DNA of 40,839 nt from Prochlorococcus sp. AG-676-M04 (GCA_003210895.1 QCUB01000009.1:1-40839), one strand, 5' to 3'. Shown: positions 18,777-29,755, counted from the stretch's first letter. Notes: a model not told the origin generated them from the letters alone. A program made the numbers and translations.

Positions 18777-20330
18777 TCAAATTTTTCTGATTAATTTCCA
18801 AGGAGATAAAATTTCATTATCGTAAATTATTTGATAAGAGTCTTTTTCATATGGTTCCTTTGAAGACAAAGTGGACCATGCAAAATCTGATGGGTTAAGC
18901 TTTTCTAAGCCATTTATACCATCTCCTAAATTAGGAGTAAGTAGGGAAATTCTTATTATTTTTGATTGTGCCTTTTCATTATTAATGCTACTTTTATCAA
19001 CCTTAATGATTTGATTCTTTAGGATATCTAATGAAGATAGATATTCCATATTTTCTCTTAAGGCTCTTGATCGGTCTGTAAATAAACCTGATTGTAATAA
19101 TAAAGATGTTAATAGATAAGGACCAATAACTAAAGTTATAAAAACTTCTTTGAGATTACTTTTGTATTTTATATAAGACCAAGCTATCGCAAATGAGGTT
19201 AATCCTAAAATCATAAATGTATTTTCTTTTATAGTAAAATTTAAAATACTTTTAAAGAAAATTAAATAAGTAATAACTAAAAAAATGATTAATAAAGGAA
19301 TGAATTTTGATATTATAAAAACAGCTGTAGATTTATATTTTTTTGAACTAAATAAATATTTAATACCTATATATGTATTTAAAGATAAGATTGAAGATAT
19401 TTGCAAAGGGTAATACGGCGTTTTTGTAGAAAAAATACTTATTATTAATATTAAAATTAGAGGAAAATAAGTTAAAATTAGTATTCTATTTTTATCTTCT
19501 AAAGTATTTGATATTAAACCGATAAGAGAAAATATGCTCCATGGTAGGAATGTTAAAGGAACGTTCCAAAGATAATAATAGAAAGGATTTGTAAAATTGT
19601 TTTCATTGGCAAGTATATTGAACTTCCCAAACAAGAAAAATATAATATTTTGATCTAAATAAGAGTTTATACAATCAGCCCATAATAAATATGGAATAAA
19701 TCCAATTATTAATCCAAGCCAAAAGAATTTTGTAAAAAATAAATTTTTTTTTGTAAATAAATATGGTGATAGTGCAACTATAGGAACGGCAACAAGAAAA
19801 GTCTTCATCATGAAGGCTAAACCTATCCAAATACCAAAAAGCAGAATATAGAATTTACTTTCTGTTGTTTTTATTTTTACTAAGGCAAATAATCCAATAG
19901 TGACCAAGCAAGAATAAATAAGATCTTGAGTTGCTAAATGAGAGTAGTCAAACCATAAATATGTTGTGGAGAGTATTAGTGGAGATATGATTGCATAATT
20001 TTTATCAAAAAATTCTTCATGTAATTTATAAGTTATGAACAACATTAATATTGCTGCAATAGTTGTTGGCAAATATGCAGCGAATATATTTTTGCCAAAT
20101 ATTTCTTGTGATTTTGCGATTAAAACTTGTAAACCATTTGTTCTATCCAAAACATATTCGTCCCACCATAAAGGTACTATCCAGTTACCTTTTTCTAGAA
20201 TCCATTTAGCTTGCAAAGCATAGAATCCTTCATCAAAAGCTATATAACTTCTTTTCCCATAATAGAAAATAAGTGGGATAAAAATAAAAATTTTAAAAAA
20301 TTTTTTTATATTATTTTTTTTTTCAATCAT
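18777..20330 (-). CDS. ArnT/PMT-like polytopic membrane glycosyltransferase
   Basis: This 517-residue integral membrane protein has about ten or more hydrophobic helices and a soluble C-terminal region (about 425-517). The first loop after helix 1 has FDEGFYALQAKWILEKGNW (33-51), the acidic motif of the PMT/ArnT (GT39/GT83) superfamily, which transfers a sugar from a polyprenyl-phosphate carrier to lipid A, glycans or protein. The GT2 gene downstream could make that donor, so the two form a plausible pair. The coding sequence is extremely AT-rich. A ten-base A tract covers codons 3-6 (20314-20323 on the plus strand as T10). The gene starts 26 bp after a tRNA-Thr. The acceptor is unknown. Confidence 0.82.
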   Translation of the reverse strand: MIEKKNNIKKFFKIFIFIPLIFYYGKRSYIAFDEGFYALQAKWILEKGNWIVPLWWDEYVLDRTNGLQVLIAKSQEIFGKNIFAAYLPTTIAAILMLFITYKLHEEFFDKNYAIISPLILSTTYLWFDYSHLATQDLIYSCLVTIGLFALVKIKTTESKFYILLFGIWIGLAFMMKTFLVAVPIVALSPYLFTKKNLFFTKFFWLGLIIGFIPYLLWADCINSYLDQNIIFFLFGKFNILANENNFTNPFYYYLWNVPLTFLPWSIFSLIGLISNTLEDKNRILILTYFPLILILIISIFSTKTPYYPLQISSILSLNTYIGIKYLFSSKKYKSTAVFIISKFIPLLIIFLVITYLIFFKSILNFTIKENTFMILGLTSFAIAWSYIKYKSNLKEVFITLVIGPYLLTSLLLQSGLFTDRSRALRENMEYLSSLDILKNQIIKVDKSSINNEKAQSKIIRISLLTPNLGDGINGLEKLNPSDFAWSTLSSKEPYEKDSYQIIYDNEILSPWKLIRKI

Positions 20331-20356
20331 AAGATCCTTGATATAAGAAATTTTAA

Positions 20357-20428
20357 TGCCGATAATTGGAATTGAACCAATGACCTACTGTTTACGAGAC
20401 AGTTGCTCTTTCGCTGAGCTATGTAGGC
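20357..20428 (-). tRNA. tRNA-Thr (anticodon CGU), structurally degenerate
   Basis: A 72-nt cloverleaf is readable on the minus strand. The D-stem is GCTC/GAGC, the anticodon stem ACTGT/ACAGT encloses loop CTCGTAA (anticodon CGT), and the T-stem ATTGG/CCAAT encloses TTCAATT. The acceptor strands GCCTACA and TATCGGC pair at only five of seven positions: 4-69 is U-C and 6-67 is C-A. The D-loop AGCGAAA is short and lacks the usual GG. CCA is not encoded, as is common in cyanobacteria. It would read ACG threonine codons, if functional. It is the first element before the glycosyltransferase genes on the same strand. Confidence 0.75.
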
Positions 20429-20482
20429 AATATAAAATTTTGAAATTTTCATATAGAATTAATTTTATGTTTGAAATAATTA

Positions 20483-20722
20483 ATGTCAAAAATTGATCCT
20501 GAATTAAAAAAAAAATTATTAAAGGAGTCTCAGGCTCCTTTTAGAGGCTTAAGAAGAGTATTGTGGATGGCATTTGCAGGCTCAGCTTTTTTGGGTCTTA
20601 TCATAATGTTTTCCAAAATTGCTGGAGGGAATGAAGTCCAGCAAAATAATCTTTTTATACAAATAGGAGCTTGTGCATTATTTTCTTTCTTGTTATTCCT
20701 CGATAGAAATAAGACAGATTAA
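20483..20722 (+). CDS. DUF3493 (Low PSII Accumulation 1 / Rep27-like) small membrane protein
   Basis: This 79-residue protein has a short charged N-terminus, the segment SQAPFRGLRRVLWMAFAGSA (16-35) and two predicted membrane helices (about 26-46 and 55-73), ending DRNKTD. The pattern matches DUF3493, the domain shared with plant LPA1 and algal Rep27, which act in photosystem II assembly or repair. The cyanobacterial single-domain form is not well characterised, so the PSII role is inferred by family. A run of ten A bases (20506-20515) occurs in codons 8-11. Its stop is separated from the convergent infB stop by one base. Confidence 0.8.
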   Translation: MSKIDPELKKKLLKESQAPFRGLRRVLWMAFAGSAFLGLIIMFSKIAGGNEVQQNNLFIQIGACALFSFLLFLDRNKTD

Positions 20723-20723
20723 G

Positions 20724-23700
20724 TTATTTACTAAGGGTCCTTTTTTTAGTTACAAATTTAAATGCTTCTATGATATCTCCTTCACTCCAAGTTGAGAATT
20801 TATCACAACCAACTCCACATTCGAAGCCAGTATTAACTTCTTTTACATCATCCTTAGACCTTTTCAGTGAATCTAAATTACCTTCAAAAATTACTTTATC
20901 TGATCTGATTACTCTTAAAGAACAATTTCTTTGCAGTTTACCACTTTGTACATAGCAGCCAGCAATAGCTCCTTTCCCAACCGCAAAAGTAGCCCTTACT
21001 TCAGCTTGACCTAAAGATTCCTCAACTAGATCAGGCTCAAGTAATCCTTCCATAGCGGATTGAATATCTTCTAAAAGTTTGTAGATGACTTCATACTCTC
21101 TTATGTCAACATCATTTGCATCTGCTGCTCTTTTAGCTCCAGAGGCTAATGATGTGTTGAATCCTATTATTACCGAGCCAGAAGCAGCAGCAAGATCTAT
21201 ATCAGTCTCAGTAATTTCTCCTGGTGCGGAGAGAAGAACTCTAACTTGGACCTCATTTTTAGGTAATTGTTCTAATGAACCTAATATTGCTTCCACACTA
21301 CCTTGGACATCTGCTTTTAGAATTAGATTTAATTCTTTAAGTTCTCCATCATTTGCCTTAGTAGATAAAGATGATAAACTCACCCTTTTAGAAGCCATTT
21401 GCTGGGCTAATTTTGTGGCTCTTGCATTAGTAGCTCTTTCCCCGACAATTGATCTAGCAGTTTTCTCATCAGGATAAACTTCAAATTCATCACCTGCCGT
21501 TGGTACTTCGCTAAAACCAAGAGCTTCTACGGGACAAGAAGGTCCAGCTTCCTTTATTCTATTTCCATGTTCATCAACCATTGCCCTAATTTTTCCAAGG
21601 ACTGAACCTGCAGCTAAAACATCACCAGCTTTTAACGTACCATTCTGTACTAATAAAGTTGCAACAGGACCTTTTGCCTTATCTAAATGGGCTTCAATAA
21701 CTGTTCCTTTAGCTAATCTTTCTGGGTTAGCTTGGAGATCTTCAACTTCGGAAACTAATAAGATCATCTCCAGTAATTTATCAATATTTTGTTTTTTGAT
21801 TGCACTGACTGGAACCATTACTACGTCCCCACCCCAGTCTTCTGAAATTAAATCTTTTTCTGATAATTCCTTTTTAACTCTATCTGGCGATGCCCCTTCT
21901 TTATCAATTTTATTAATAGCTACCACTATTGGGACTTTTGCTGCTCTTGCATGACTAATAGCTTCAAGCGTTTGAGGTCTACAACCATCATCAGCTGCTA
22001 CTACAAGTACTGCTACATCAGTAACTTTTGTACCTCTTGCACGCATGGCAGTAAATGCCTCATGACCAGGAGTATCAAGGAAAGTTAGTTTTTTCTTTTT
22101 TGATTCATGCTCAAATTCAACTTGATATGCTCCTATATGTTGCGTTATCCCACCTGCTTCTCCCGTAGCTACTCTGGATTCTCTTATAGAATCTAAAAGA
22201 CTTGTTTTACCATGGTCAACATGACCCATTACTGTTATGACTGGAGGCCTTTTGATAAGACTTTCAATATCATCAGTTTCGATCATGTCTACTGTTTTCT
22301 TTGCAGCTTCCTCTACATCATCTTGCAAAACAGGGACTCCAAATTCTTCAGCTACAGTTTCAATAGTTGCCAAATCAAGTGATTGAGTAACTGTAGCTGT
22401 AATTCCTTTAAAGAAAAGAGACTTTATTATTTCAGAACTTTCGAGACTAAGCTTATCGGCTAATTCTTGTACTGTTAAATTATCTTCTGGCACAATTATC
22501 ATTTCAGGTCTTACTTGTTTTGCATCTTTGGCTGCTCTAAGTTCCATAGCTCTTCTTTTTTGTCTTTGCCTAGTGGTCTCTTTTTTCTTTTTCTTAAACT
22601 TTCTTGTAGCTTTCTCCAATTTTGGCTCTGCAGACTTTTCTTTTTTTGGACGAGCTAAACTGGCTGATAGTATTGAAACTTTTTCTCCTGAGTACCCGCT
22701 GGTCTCAGAGGTCAATGAATCATCATTTTCACCAATAATATGAACTTTCTGTCTTTGTTTCTGTGGGTTTTTATTTCTTAATGCTTCTAGCTTGGCACTA
22801 TCGTCCCAATCTGTTCTACCAGGTTTCTTAGAATTGTTTGTAAATGATCTATGAGGAGGCTTTTTAGCTGTTGGAGATGCATTTAAACGATTGTTAGGTG
22901 ATTTTACCTTCTGCTTAGGTGCCTCAACTTTTTGTTTGTTAACACTAGATCTATTAAGTTTATCTTTATCTGATACATTCGTTTTCTGTAGCTGCATCAA
23001 TTCATTTGGTGCTACCGGCTTTCTAATTCCGGTAGGATTTTGATTATTAAATTTTGAACCAGTCCTGTTGAAATCTCCCTGTCTGTTTGGAGCTCCTGTC
23101 CTGTTTGGAGAACCTGTTCTATTAGGCCCTCCCTGTCTATAAGGCCCTCCTTGTCTGTTTGGAGCTCCTGTCCTGTTTGGAGAACCTGTTCTATTAGGCC
23201 CTCCCTGTTTGTTTAGAGCTCCTGGTCTATTTGGAGCTCCTGGTCTATATGCCCCCCCCTGTCTATTCTGGCCACCTGTTCTATTGGGATTGGCTTTTTG
23301 TCTATTAGGTACTCCAGGTCTATTAGCAGAAGCTTGTGCATTCGATGAGGGACGACTATTGTTTGGATTAATTTTAGGATCTTCTCTTCTAATTGGAGCA
23401 CCTACTAGTTCAGGTGTGTTTTTGATACGGGGAGTATTTAAATTCTTTTTAGGGAAATTATTACTATCGTTATTATTAAATCTAGTTGATGATTGAGGCC
23501 TTTGATTAGAAGAATTATTTTTTTTATTAGAATTTATATCTCTATTAGAATTTGTTAAATTTTTAGGTTTTTCTATTAGTTGAATAGGAGGTCTTGCAGG
23601 GATTTTAGCTGGTGGTGCTGAAGGATTGTTTAAAGTCTGTTTATCTTGAATAAACCTTGGGTCTTTTTTTTCTTTTAAATCATTAGTAGTTTTGATTGTA

Positions 23701-24173
23701 TTAGTTTTATTTTGGAAATTTGATAACGACTTAGATTGGAGGTTAGAGCTAATCGTAGTGGGTCTCGGATTTACAAATTTATTTACATTTTTTTTATTTG
23801 AGTTTATAAGTGAATTATCTTGCTTATTAGTAGGTTTAATTAAAAGGGGTTTTTCATTTAAATTTTCTTTTGAGGACTTCTCTTGCTGCAGGGTATTATT
23901 AGGAGGAGTCACATTATCTTTGATTTGATTACCAATATTTTTTTGTTTTTCATCCTTTGTTTTAAGCGAAGTTTTACTTAAAGAAAGGATTTGTTCTCCA
24001 GAATGTTTGTTATTGATAAGATTTTTAATTTTTTTTGCATCATCTAAACTTATAGAACTGCTATGACTTTTAACTGATATTGAAAGTTTTTGAGCAGCAT
24101 CCAATATATCTTTGTTTTCCAGTTTTAAATCTCTGGAAAGTTCATAAACTCTGATTTTATCGCTGATAGTCAT
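20724..24173 (-). CDS. infB: Translation initiation factor IF-2
   Basis: This 1,149-residue GTPase places initiator tRNA on the 30S subunit and promotes subunit joining. An IF2 N-domain at residues about 3-50 ([19 protein letters not shown]) is followed by a long disordered linker. The linker contains a Gly/Pro/Asn/Arg repeat region (about 270-375) built of PNRTG and PNRQG-like units. A second IF2_N helical domain (about 555-610) precedes the G domain, with [11 protein letters not shown] near residue 645, DTPGHEAF and NKIDKEG, then domains II-IV. It is the last gene of rimP-nusA-ylxR-infB, 71 bp after ylxR. The repeat region carries a perfect 57-bp DNA duplication and a G8 tract. Confidence 0.97.
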   Translation of the reverse strand: MTISDKIRVYELSRDLKLENKDILDAAQKLSISVKSHSSSISLDDAKKIKNLINNKHSGEQILSLSKTSLKTKDEKQKNIGNQIKDNVTPPNNTLQQEKSSKENLNEKPLLIKPTNKQDNSLINSNKKNVNKFVNPRPTTISSNLQSKSLSNFQNKTNTIKTTNDLKEKKDPRFIQDKQTLNNPSAPPAKIPARPPIQLIEKPKNLTNSNRDINSNKKNNSSNQRPQSSTRFNNNDSNNFPKKNLNTPRIKNTPELVGAPIRREDPKINPNNSRPSSNAQASANRPGVPNRQKANPNRTGGQNRQGGAYRPGAPNRPGALNKQGGPNRTGSPNRTGAPNRQGGPYRQGGPNRTGSPNRTGAPNRQGDFNRTGSKFNNQNPTGIRKPVAPNELMQLQKTNVSDKDKLNRSSVNKQKVEAPKQKVKSPNNRLNASPTAKKPPHRSFTNNSKKPGRTDWDDSAKLEALRNKNPQKQRQKVHIIGENDDSLTSETSGYSGEKVSILSASLARPKKEKSAEPKLEKATRKFKKKKKETTRQRQKRRAMELRAAKDAKQVRPEMIIVPEDNLTVQELADKLSLESSEIIKSLFFKGITATVTQSLDLATIETVAEEFGVPVLQDDVEEAAKKTVDMIETDDIESLIKRPPVITVMGHVDHGKTSLLDSIRESRVATGEAGGITQHIGAYQVEFEHESKKKKLTFLDTPGHEAFTAMRARGTKVTDVAVLVVAADDGCRPQTLEAISHARAAKVPIVVAINKIDKEGASPDRVKKELSEKDLISEDWGGDVVMVPVSAIKKQNIDKLLEMILLVSEVEDLQANPERLAKGTVIEAHLDKAKGPVATLLVQNGTLKAGDVLAAGSVLGKIRAMVDEHGNRIKEAGPSCPVEALGFSEVPTAGDEFEVYPDEKTARSIVGERATNARATKLAQQMASKRVSLSSLSTKANDGELKELNLILKADVQGSVEAILGSLEQLPKNEVQVRVLLSAPGEITETDIDLAAASGSVIIGFNTSLASGAKRAADANDVDIREYEVIYKLLEDIQSAMEGLLEPDLVEESLGQAEVRATFAVGKGAIAGCYVQSGKLQRNCSLRVIRSDKVIFEGNLDSLKRSKDDVKEVNTGFECGVGCDKFSTWSEGDIIEAFKFVTKKRTLSK
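23080..23208 (-). repeat. Two perfect 57-bp direct repeats inside infB
   Basis: Bases 23080-23136 and 23152-23208 are identical over 57 bp, offset by 72 bp (24 codons). On the coding strand each copy encodes a [23 protein letters not shown] segment. Shorter related units (PNRxG) extend on both sides to about 23290. The exact identity at synonymous positions points to a recent in-frame duplication or to gene conversion. Confidence 0.9.
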
Positions 24174-24244
24174 TTAGAATAAATGTAACTCTTTTTTGAA
24201 ATTTTAAGAATATCTAATTTTAATTATATGCCCTTTTGGGATAG

Positions 24245-24505
24245 TTATTTATAGTTTGCAATTTCCCTTTCAAAAATATCAAAAAATTCAGGATTTAAAA
24301 TACTTTTTAAAGCTTTTTGAAGCTTTTTTTTAATTTTTGAATCTGTGTAACACTTTTTTGATTTACAAATGTAAGCAGAACGACCAATGCCTTGGTTTAG
24401 CATTATTCCTAACTTGTGATCATTAGTAATCTTTAGAAGATTATTTCTATCAAAAGTTGTCCTGCAGGAAATACACTTACGCATAACAGGAGATTTATTA
24501 ATCAC
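24245..24505 (-). CDS. ylxR: YlxR family RNA-binding protein
   Basis: This 86-residue protein has the YlxR/DUF448 hallmark: MRKCISCRTTFDRNNLLKI at the start and GRSAYICKSKKCY in the middle (family consensus GRGAYvC), then a lysine-rich helix. Cysteines 12, 15, 47 and 52 may be structural. Members occur between nusA and infB in many bacteria, and recent work in Firmicutes links the family to RNase P modulation; that role is not shown for cyanobacteria. Its start overlaps the nusA stop by 4 bp (24502-24505), the ATGA arrangement typical of translational coupling. Confidence 0.92.
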   Translation of the reverse strand: MINKSPVMRKCISCRTTFDRNNLLKITNDHKLGIMLNQGIGRSAYICKSKKCYTDSKIKKKLQKALKSILNPEFFDIFEREIANYK

Positions 24506-25905
24506 CGTGTTTTCTCCTCTGTCGACAATAGTTCATCTTGTTTTACATTTTCTATATTTTCACTTTCAGAAAGATTTTCTTCATCAAATGCTCCATCTCC
24601 ATATTCCTCATCATCTTCAGGTAAAGGATATAGTTCCCTCAATCGTGCATCTTCTGCGGCTCTTGCTGCTTGCTCTGCCTCTAATTTCTGCTCAGCTTCT
24701 CTTTGGAGATTCTCTTCTTCCTCTCTTTGAATAATTAATTCTGCTACCGCAGTGTCTTCTTCTTCTTGATTATATTCATGCGAGTTTTTAACGTCTATTT
24801 TCCAACCAGTTAATCTAGCGGCAAGACGCACATTTTGTCCTTCTCTTCCTATAGCAAGACTTAATTGGTCAGGAGGAACTAAAACATGGGCATGCTGTCC
24901 TTCTGGATCAACAAGCCTGACAAGGTCAACTTTAGCTGGGCTCAAAGAATTTAATATGTATTGAATAGGGTCTGAAGACCACTTAATAACGTCAATTTTT
25001 TCTCCCCTTAATTCATTAACTACTTGTTGAATTCTAGCTCCTCTTGCTCCAATGCAAGCGCCTACTGGATCAACTTCTCTTTCAATACTATCTACGGCAA
25101 CTTTTGTTCTTGGGCCAACAGCTCTTGAAGGAGGGTTTGCTTCTCTTGAAACAGCAACAATTTTTACTGTACCTTCCTGTATCTCTGGGACTTCATTCTC
25201 AAATAGATAAACTACTAAACCAGCATTAGCTCTACTTACAAAAAGTTGAGGACCTTTTCTAGCTATTTCACTAACTTCTTTGAGAAACACTTTGAATGTT
25301 GCATTAGCCCTATAATTATCATTAGGCAATTGATCCCTTTTAGGAAGTTCTGCTTCTACTTCAGGTCTACCGATACCTGAGCTAACCCCCATAATTACTG
25401 ATTGTCTCTCGAATCTTATAACTCTTGCTGTTAAAACAGGATCTTCTAAATCGGCAAATTCTTCTTGAATCATTTTTCTTTGTTGGTCTCTCAACTTTTG
25501 AGCCAAAACTTGCTTAGTGGTTGAGGCGGCCATTCTACCAAAATCCTCTTTTTCTGGAGTGACATCTAAAACGACGGTATCACCTACTTGGGCATCATCA
25601 GCAACTTGTTTAACTTCAAGGAGAGATATTTGATGATCTTCGCTTTCAACTTCTTCAACAATTATTTTGCTTGATAAAATTCGATAACCTTCTTCATCCA
25701 GATCTAACCCTACATCAAAGTTGCTAAAATATTCCTCATCAAAAGGATCTTCTTTTATCCCAATGTAAAAGGTTCTTCTATATTTTTCGTAACCCTTAAG
25801 TAAGGCTTCACGTAAGGCTGATTCCACAACATGAGGAGGTAGTTTCTTTTCCTCACTTATGTCTTCAATAAGATTGTTTAAACCTGGGAGAATTACTAAT
25901 GCCAT
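24502..25905 (-). CDS. nusA: Transcription termination/antitermination factor NusA
   Basis: This 467-residue protein has the NusA N-terminal domain that contacts RNA polymerase (1-130), an S1 domain (about 140-205), and two KH domains with conserved PVGACIGARGARIQQV and LAIGREGQNVRLAARL. After the second KH domain it has only an acidic, glutamate-rich tail (about 375-467) and no E. coli-type AR repeats, as is usual outside proteobacteria. It modulates pausing and termination and assists rRNA antitermination with NusB/S10; rpsJ is also in this window. It lies 36 bp after rimP and overlaps ylxR by 4 bp. Confidence 0.96.
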   Translation of the reverse strand: MALVILPGLNNLIEDISEEKKLPPHVVESALREALLKGYEKYRRTFYIGIKEDPFDEEYFSNFDVGLDLDEEGYRILSSKIIVEEVESEDHQISLLEVKQVADDAQVGDTVVLDVTPEKEDFGRMAASTTKQVLAQKLRDQQRKMIQEEFADLEDPVLTARVIRFERQSVIMGVSSGIGRPEVEAELPKRDQLPNDNYRANATFKVFLKEVSEIARKGPQLFVSRANAGLVVYLFENEVPEIQEGTVKIVAVSREANPPSRAVGPRTKVAVDSIEREVDPVGACIGARGARIQQVVNELRGEKIDVIKWSSDPIQYILNSLSPAKVDLVRLVDPEGQHAHVLVPPDQLSLAIGREGQNVRLAARLTGWKIDVKNSHEYNQEEEDTAVAELIIQREEEENLQREAEQKLEAEQAARAAEDARLRELYPLPEDDEEYGDGAFDEENLSESENIENVKQDELLSTEEKTR

Positions 25906-25941
25906 CTATGATGGGTAAAATGGATAATGGTTGAAAATAAA

Positions 25942-26409
25942 TTAGTCTTTTAAAGTGGAAAGACTAACCTTTAATACTTCATTAAAGGGGATTTTTTTAA
26001 TCTTACCTTTGATGTTAATGGCTAAAAAATCTTTAGACTTTTCATAAAGTAAACCATTCAAAAATTTAATTTGTGAATTTTTTTGGTTTAACTCAACATT
26101 AACTGGAAAACCTTTAAAAGTTTTGAAGTCTCTTTCTGAGGTTAATTCATCACTGACCCCTTGACTACTAATTTCCAAAACATATGAACATTTTAAAAGA
26201 TTTGAATTTTCAATTACAGAAGATGCTGGGTCACTAAATCTTGAACAATCATCAAAAGTGATATCGTCTTCGTTAATATTTTTTATAAAAATTTTTATAG
26301 TTATTGGACTTCGATTTGTAAGTATATTTAAACTACAAAACTCTAGATTACATTCTTTCGCAACTCCTTTAAGGAGAATTTCTAAATTTTTTTTAGATTC
26401 TTTATCCAA
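25942..26409 (-). CDS. rimP: Ribosome maturation factor RimP
   Basis: This 155-residue protein matches RimP, which assists late assembly of the 30S subunit. Visible features are an N-terminal alpha-beta domain with [14 protein letters not shown] (the family's VSLDDCxxvSR region), [26 protein letters not shown] (family consensus YxLEVSSPGLdRPL), and a C-terminal SH3-like domain (about 95-150). The consensus SPG is SQG here, a mild deviation. Its position ahead of nusA is the conserved one. It starts the four-gene operon, and its promoter must lie within 26410-26573. Confidence 0.92.
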   Translation of the reverse strand: MDKESKKNLEILLKGVAKECNLEFCSLNILTNRSPITIKIFIKNINEDDITFDDCSRFSDPASSVIENSNLLKCSYVLEISSQGVSDELTSERDFKTFKGFPVNVELNQKNSQIKFLNGLLYEKSKDFLAINIKGKIKKIPFNEVLKVSLSTLKD

Positions 26410-27710
<1,301 letters not shown>

Positions 27711-27758
27711 ATCAACTGTTGAAATTTAATAATCTATAAACTTTAGGTTAAAAACATT

Positions 27759-28472
27759 TTGGATTTACAGACTCAGATGAAACAAATAGTTGCTGATGCA
27801 GCTATAAATGATGTAAAAGATGGCATGATTGTTGGTTTAGGATCTGGTTCAACTGCCGCACTGATGATAAAAAGTCTTGCTGAACAAATTAAATGCGGCA
27901 AATTAAAAAATATTAGAGGTGTCCCAACTTCCTTTCAATCAGAGGTTCTTGCATTAGAACTTAATATCCCGTTAATTGATTTAGCATCAGTTACTCATAT
28001 TGATTTAGCTATTGATGGAGCGGATGAAGTAGATCCTGACTTTCAACTAATCAAGGGTGGAGGAGCTTGCCATGTCCGTGAAAAATTGGTTGCATCCAAA
28101 GCTAATAAACTATTAATTGTTGTTGATGAAACAAAGCTAGTTCGAAATTTAAACAAAGTTTTCCCTCTCCCCGTTGAGGTTCTACCTTCTGCGTGGAAGC
28201 AGGTGAAGGATAAAATTTTAGAAATGAGTGGAAGTTCTAATTTAAGGATGGCAACTAAAAAAGCAGGTCCAATCGTCACTGATCAAGGTAATTTGATTTT
28301 GGATGTTTTATTTCATGATGGTATAAAAGATCCAAAAGAATTAGAAATGCGTATTAATAATATTCCTGGAGTTCTAGAAAATGGATTATTTGTTGATTTA
28401 ACAGATAAGGTTTTGGTTGGTAAAATTGACAATAACATTCCGATATTATTTTCACCTTCTAAGGGGAGTTAA
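27759..28472 (+). CDS. rpiA: Ribose-5-phosphate isomerase A
   Basis: This 237-residue enzyme interconverts ribose-5-phosphate and ribulose-5-phosphate in the Calvin and pentose phosphate pathways. Conserved motifs are GLGSGSTA (26-33), DGADEVD (86-92) and [11 protein letters not shown] (99-109), with Glu108 the likely catalytic base. The chosen start is TTG at 27759, which gives the family-typical N-terminus [13 protein letters not shown]; the ATG at codon 7 (27777) is an alternative that would trim six residues. The TAA stop (28470-28472) overlaps the convergent hisD stop in a shared TTAA. Confidence 0.95.
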   Translation: MDLQTQMKQIVADAAINDVKDGMIVGLGSGSTAALMIKSLAEQIKCGKLKNIRGVPTSFQSEVLALELNIPLIDLASVTHIDLAIDGADEVDPDFQLIKGGGACHVREKLVASKANKLLIVVDETKLVRNLNKVFPLPVEVLPSAWKQVKDKILEMSGSSNLRMATKKAGPIVTDQGNLILDVLFHDGIKDPKELEMRINNIPGVLENGLFVDLTDKVLVGKIDNNIPILFSPSKGS

Positions 28473-29755
28473 TCTTCAAACCTAATTTTCACTGAATTTG
28501 CATGACTATGTAAACCTTCACTATTTGCCAAATTTATGATGTCTAAACTGTTGATTTTTAGACTTTTTTCATTAAATTCAATTATTGAGGAATTCTTCAT
28601 GAAAGTTTCAACTCCTAATGAACCACTATATCTTGCATTTCCACATGTGGGTAAAGTATGGTTTGGTCCAGCTAAATAATCACCTACAGCTTCCGGGGTC
28701 CATTTTCCTAAAAATATTGCACCTGCATTTTCAATATTTTCAAGTATCGTTTTTGGATCAATAGTAATTATTTCTAGATGTTCTGGCGCAAACTCATTGC
28801 TTAATTCAATGCATGTTTGTAAATTGTCGCAAATAACAATTAATCCCCAATTTTTAATTGATTGAATACAAATCTCTTTTCTGGGATGATCCTCTATTTT
28901 CTTAAAAACCTCATCAAAAACTTCTTGAGCTTGATCATTTGATGTGGTTAAAAGTATTGAAGAGGCTAGTGGGTCATGCTCAGCCTGCGCTAATAAATCT
29001 GATGCTATTTGAGAACTCTTAGCTGTTTTATCAGCGATGATTAAAATTTCACTTGGACCTGCTAACGAATCAATTCCAGTAAATCCATAAATTAACTTTT
29101 TAGCAGTGGTGACATAAATATTTCCAGGTCCTGAAATTACATCAACTTTATTTATTTGATTTGTACCAAATGCTAAGGCTCCAATTGCCTGTGCTCCTCC
29201 AATTCTAAAAACTTTATCAATTCCTGATAAGTAAGCAGCAGCTAAAACTGTTTTATTTATTATCCCTTTTGCATTACCTGGAGATACCATTGAAATTTCT
29301 TTAACACCAGCTACTTTTGCAGGTATTGCATTCATTAGAACTGTACTTGGATATGCCGCTCTTCCCCCTGGAATATATAAGCCTGCATTTTTAACAGGCA
29401 TCCATCTCCTTTGTACAGAATCACCATGTTCTCCTTTTATAGTAAATGATTCAGGGATTTCTTTCTCATGGAATTTTTTGATTCTTTGATAGGCAATTTC
29501 CAATGATTTTTTTAAAGAAAGATCTGTCTCATCCCATGCAGTTTTTAAATCCTTGGCACTTACTTGCATTGGTTTAGGATAAAATCCATCAAATTTTTTT
29601 GTATATTTTTCAACAGCTTTATCTCCATGAGTTTTTACCTCTTGAAGAATTTCTTCAACAATTATATTTATTTTTTTATTGTTGCCTGAGGTAGTTCTTT
29701 GAGAAATTCTTCTCAACTCTTGGATAGCCTTTTGTTTATTGTTTATAATCTTCAT
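28469..29755 (-). CDS. hisD: Histidinol dehydrogenase
   Basis: This 428-residue NAD- and Zn-dependent enzyme performs the last two oxidations of histidine synthesis, from histidinol to histidine. Characteristic segments are [11 protein letters not shown] (127-137), [12 protein letters not shown] (186-197), AGPSEIL (232-238) and AQAEHDP (256-262), the last containing catalytic and metal-contact residues. Length is normal. It stands alone here, not in a his operon, as is common in cyanobacteria. It converges on rpiA with a 4-bp overlap of the two stop codons. It is divergent from rpsT across 127 bp. Confidence 0.96.
   Translation of the reverse strand: MKIINNKQKAIQELRRISQRTTSGNNKKINIIVEEILQEVKTHGDKAVEKYTKKFDGFYPKPMQVSAKDLKTAWDETDLSLKKSLEIAYQRIKKFHEKEIPESFTIKGEHGDSVQRRWMPVKNAGLYIPGGRAAYPSTVLMNAIPAKVAGVKEISMVSPGNAKGIINKTVLAAAYLSGIDKVFRIGGAQAIGALAFGTNQINKVDVISGPGNIYVTTAKKLIYGFTGIDSLAGPSEILIIADKTAKSSQIASDLLAQAEHDPLASSILLTTSNDQAQEVFDEVFKKIEDHPRKEICIQSIKNWGLIVICDNLQTCIELSNEFAPEHLEIITIDPKTILENIENAGAIFLGKWTPEAVGDYLAGPNHTLPTCGNARYSGSLGVETFMKNSSIIEFNEKSLKINSLDIINLANSEGLHSHANSVKIRFED

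Noticed and set aside
17644..20428. Prophage or integrative element at the tRNA
   Set aside because: No integrase, transposase or phage gene is present, and no duplicated tRNA 3' end was found by eye in the interval.
21085..21477. 130-codon plus-strand open frame opposite infB
   Set aside because: It mirrors the IF-2 domain II/III region and has no family features of its own, so it is taken as a shadow.
23080..23290. CRISPR-like repeated units
   Set aside because: The repeats are in frame with the IF-2 coding sequence, encode a regular Gly/Pro/Arg pattern, have no unique spacers and no cas genes nearby.
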